Shown here: positions 62,785 to 64,000 of the stretch, one piece after another
How the letters are laid out: every line of letters begins with the position of its first letter
Position numbering within the stretch: position 1 is the stretch's first letter
NCBI RefSeq assembly: GCF_002278075.1
Contig: NZ_CP022989.1
Location: forward strand, 806,001 to 870,000
Source: Paraburkholderia aromaticivorans
Lineage (GTDB): Bacteria; Pseudomonadota; Gammaproteobacteria; Burkholderiales; Burkholderiaceae
Reading direction: 5' to 3'
DNA: 64,000 nt
Notes under the pieces: model-generated
The model's input: only the letters and a program-made list of their open reading frames with translations
Told to the model about the DNA's origin: nothing
Databases searched by the model: none
Program-made: the position numbers and the translations under genes

Positions 62785-63783
62785 TTATTCAGCTTTGGAG
62801 TCGCGCCGCAGCAGGGCGCTGACGGCGTCGCGAGGAGCCACGCCGTCGAACAGCACGGCACAAACCGCCTGCGTGATCGGCATCTCGATGGCATGTGCGC
62901 GGGCGATCGCGAGGACCGCTTGCGCGCAACGCACGCCTTCGGCCACGTGACCGAGGCCGCCCAGAATATCGTCGAGCGTCCGACCCGCGGCGAGTTGCAG
63001 GCCGACCGTGCGATTGCGCGACAGATCGCCGGTGGCGGTCAGGATCAGATCGCCCAGGCCCGTCAAGCCGGTGAACGTTTCCGCGCGCCCGCCGAGCGTC
63101 ACGCCGAGACGCGACATTTCAGCGAGGCCGCGTGTAATCAATGCCGCACGCGCGTTCAGACCGAGCCCGAGGCCGTCGGCAATGCCCGTGGCAATAGCCA
63201 GCACGTTTTTCACCGCGCCACCCACTTCCACGCCGACGACGTCGTCGCCGGTATAGATGCGCATGGCGCCGTGGTGAAACGCCGCGACCGTGCGCTCGCG
63301 GCAGGCCGCCGAAGCGCTCGCGATAGTCAACGCGACCGGCAAGCCCTGCCCGACCTCGCGCGCGAAACTCGGCCCGGACAGCACGCCGTTGCTGCCGTGC
63401 TCCGGCAGTTCGGCCGCGACCACCTGATGCGGCATCAACTGCGAATCGGCTTCAAAACCTTTGCACAGCCACACCACATGCGCCGGCACTTTGCCCGCGT
63501 CGCGCATGGCCCGAAACAGACCGCGCAGTCCGGCCACGGGCGTGGCCACGACGCATAACGCGTCGTCGGCGAGCGCGTGCCCGAGCGCCGCGTCGAAATC
63601 CGCTTCGTAACGAAGCGCCGGCGGCAAAGCAACGCCCGCCAGATAGCGGGCGTTTTCATGCGAAGCGCGGAGATCGGCAATGAGCGCGGGGTCGCGCGCC
63701 CACAACATCGTGTCGTGCCGCATGGCCAGATGGCCGGCGAGGGCTGTGCCCCATGCGCCGGCGCCAAGGACGGCAACCTTCAT
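62785..63783 (-). CDS. gpsA: Glycerol-3-phosphate dehydrogenase [NAD(P)+]
   Basis: 332-residue cytosolic enzyme making sn-glycerol-3-phosphate for phospholipid synthesis. NAD-binding [18 protein letters not shown] at the N terminus, [16 protein letters not shown], the catalytic lysine in [18 protein letters not shown] and [23 protein letters not shown] 63783 follows secB by 22 bases, the usual secB-gpsA pairing in proteobacteria. Confidence 0.95.
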   Translation of the reverse strand: MKVAVLGAGAWGTALAGHLAMRHDTMLWARDPALIADLRASHENARYLAGVALPPALRYEADFDAALGHALADDALCVVATPVAGLRGLFRAMRDAGKVPAHVVWLCKGFEADSQLMPHQVVAAELPEHGSNGVLSGPSFAREVGQGLPVALTIASASAACRERTVAAFHHGAMRIYTGDDVVGVEVGGAVKNVLAIATGIADGLGLGLNARAALITRGLAEMSRLGVTLGGRAETFTGLTGLGDLILTATGDLSRNRTVGLQLAAGRTLDDILGGLGHVAEGVRCAQAVLAIARAHAIEMPITQAVCAVLFDGVAPRDAVSALLRRDSKAE

Positions 63784-63805
63784 AGCCGGCACCGCTTGCG
63801 GCACG

Positions 63806-64000
63806 TTAGTGCGTGACGCCGCTTTGCGCCGCGCCGTCCGGGCCGCCCATCTGCGCGAGGCGTTGCTCGTAGAGCGCCTGGAAGTTGATTTCGGCGAGGT
63901 GGATCGGCGGGAAACCGGCGCGGGTGATCGCGTCGGCGATGTTCGAGCGCAGGTACGGGAACAGAATGGTCGGGCAGGCAATGCCGACGAGCGGGTCGAT
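63806..64000 (-). CDS. secB: Protein-export chaperone SecB, C-terminal part
   Basis: The minus strand is open from the right edge to the stop at 63806 and reads [39 protein letters not shown], the conserved C-terminal half of SecB, followed by an acidic-poor tail ending GVTH. The N-terminal half lies outside the window. SecB keeps preproteins unfolded for SecA. Confidence 0.93.
   Translation of the reverse strand: MDPLVGIACPTILFPYLRSNIADAITRAGFPPIHLAEINFQALYEQRLAQMGGPDGAAQSGVTH

Overview
The window is a high-GC betaproteobacterial chromosome, most likely Paraburkholderia or a close Burkholderiaceae relative. The right-hand 39 kb shows this through an aa3 oxidase cluster, a nag-type GlcNAc PTS operon, CIRCE-controlled rpoH, cydP-cydABX and gpsA-secB. 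Assignments rest on reading the sequence and recalling protein families; no database search was run.

Positions 1-24835 are the right part of a Tn4371-like integrative and conjugative element (ICE). From left to right it carries: (i) a cargo block for aliphatic alcohol oxidation, with an AlkJ-like GMC dehydrogenase cut by the window edge, an AlkK-like acyl-CoA ligase behind a clear -24/-12 (sigma54) promoter, and an aldehyde dehydrogenase; (ii) a decayed ISL3 transposase remnant; (iii) the LysR regulator and an EexN-type lipoprotein of the transfer module; (iv) an IS cluster with readable ends and target duplications, namely an IS5-group element (7041-8200) and an ISL3-family element (8226-12089) itself split by an IS66-family element (8596-11138); (v) the mating-pair-formation operon traG-copG-trbBCDEJKLFGI plus a DUF2274 gene, closed by a strong terminator; (vi) TTTTTCAT at 24828-24835, the known Tn4371-family attachment core, read as attR. 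Integrase, relaxase and attL lie outside the window.

From 24836 onward is chromosomal backbone. maiA and a fumarylacetoacetate-hydrolase-family gene form an aromatic ring-cleavage pair next to the ICE. ybiB is followed by a leucine-rich leader peptide and a C-terminally short leuA. Next come an NTF2-like gene, pagL, rpoH (sigmaE-like promoter plus perfect CIRCE), cydP-cydA-cydB-cydX and a secreted DUF1996 protein. The operon nagR-nagA-nagB-II-nagF-nagE (minus strand) has an operator overlapping its promoter. A MarR-GNAT fusion, an orphan metQ, a chemoreceptor and a YciI gene follow.

The respiratory block (48977-59528, nearly all minus strand) runs DUF2244-coxB-coxA-small assembly gene-ctaG-DUF2970-coxC, then SURF1, an SCO-like protein, ctaA, ctaB and SCO. 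This supplies both the structural subunits and the haem A/copper assembly factors of the aa3 cytochrome c oxidase. The right edge carries a BioC-like methyltransferase, comF, trmL, a macrodomain protein, gpsA and the 3' part of secB.
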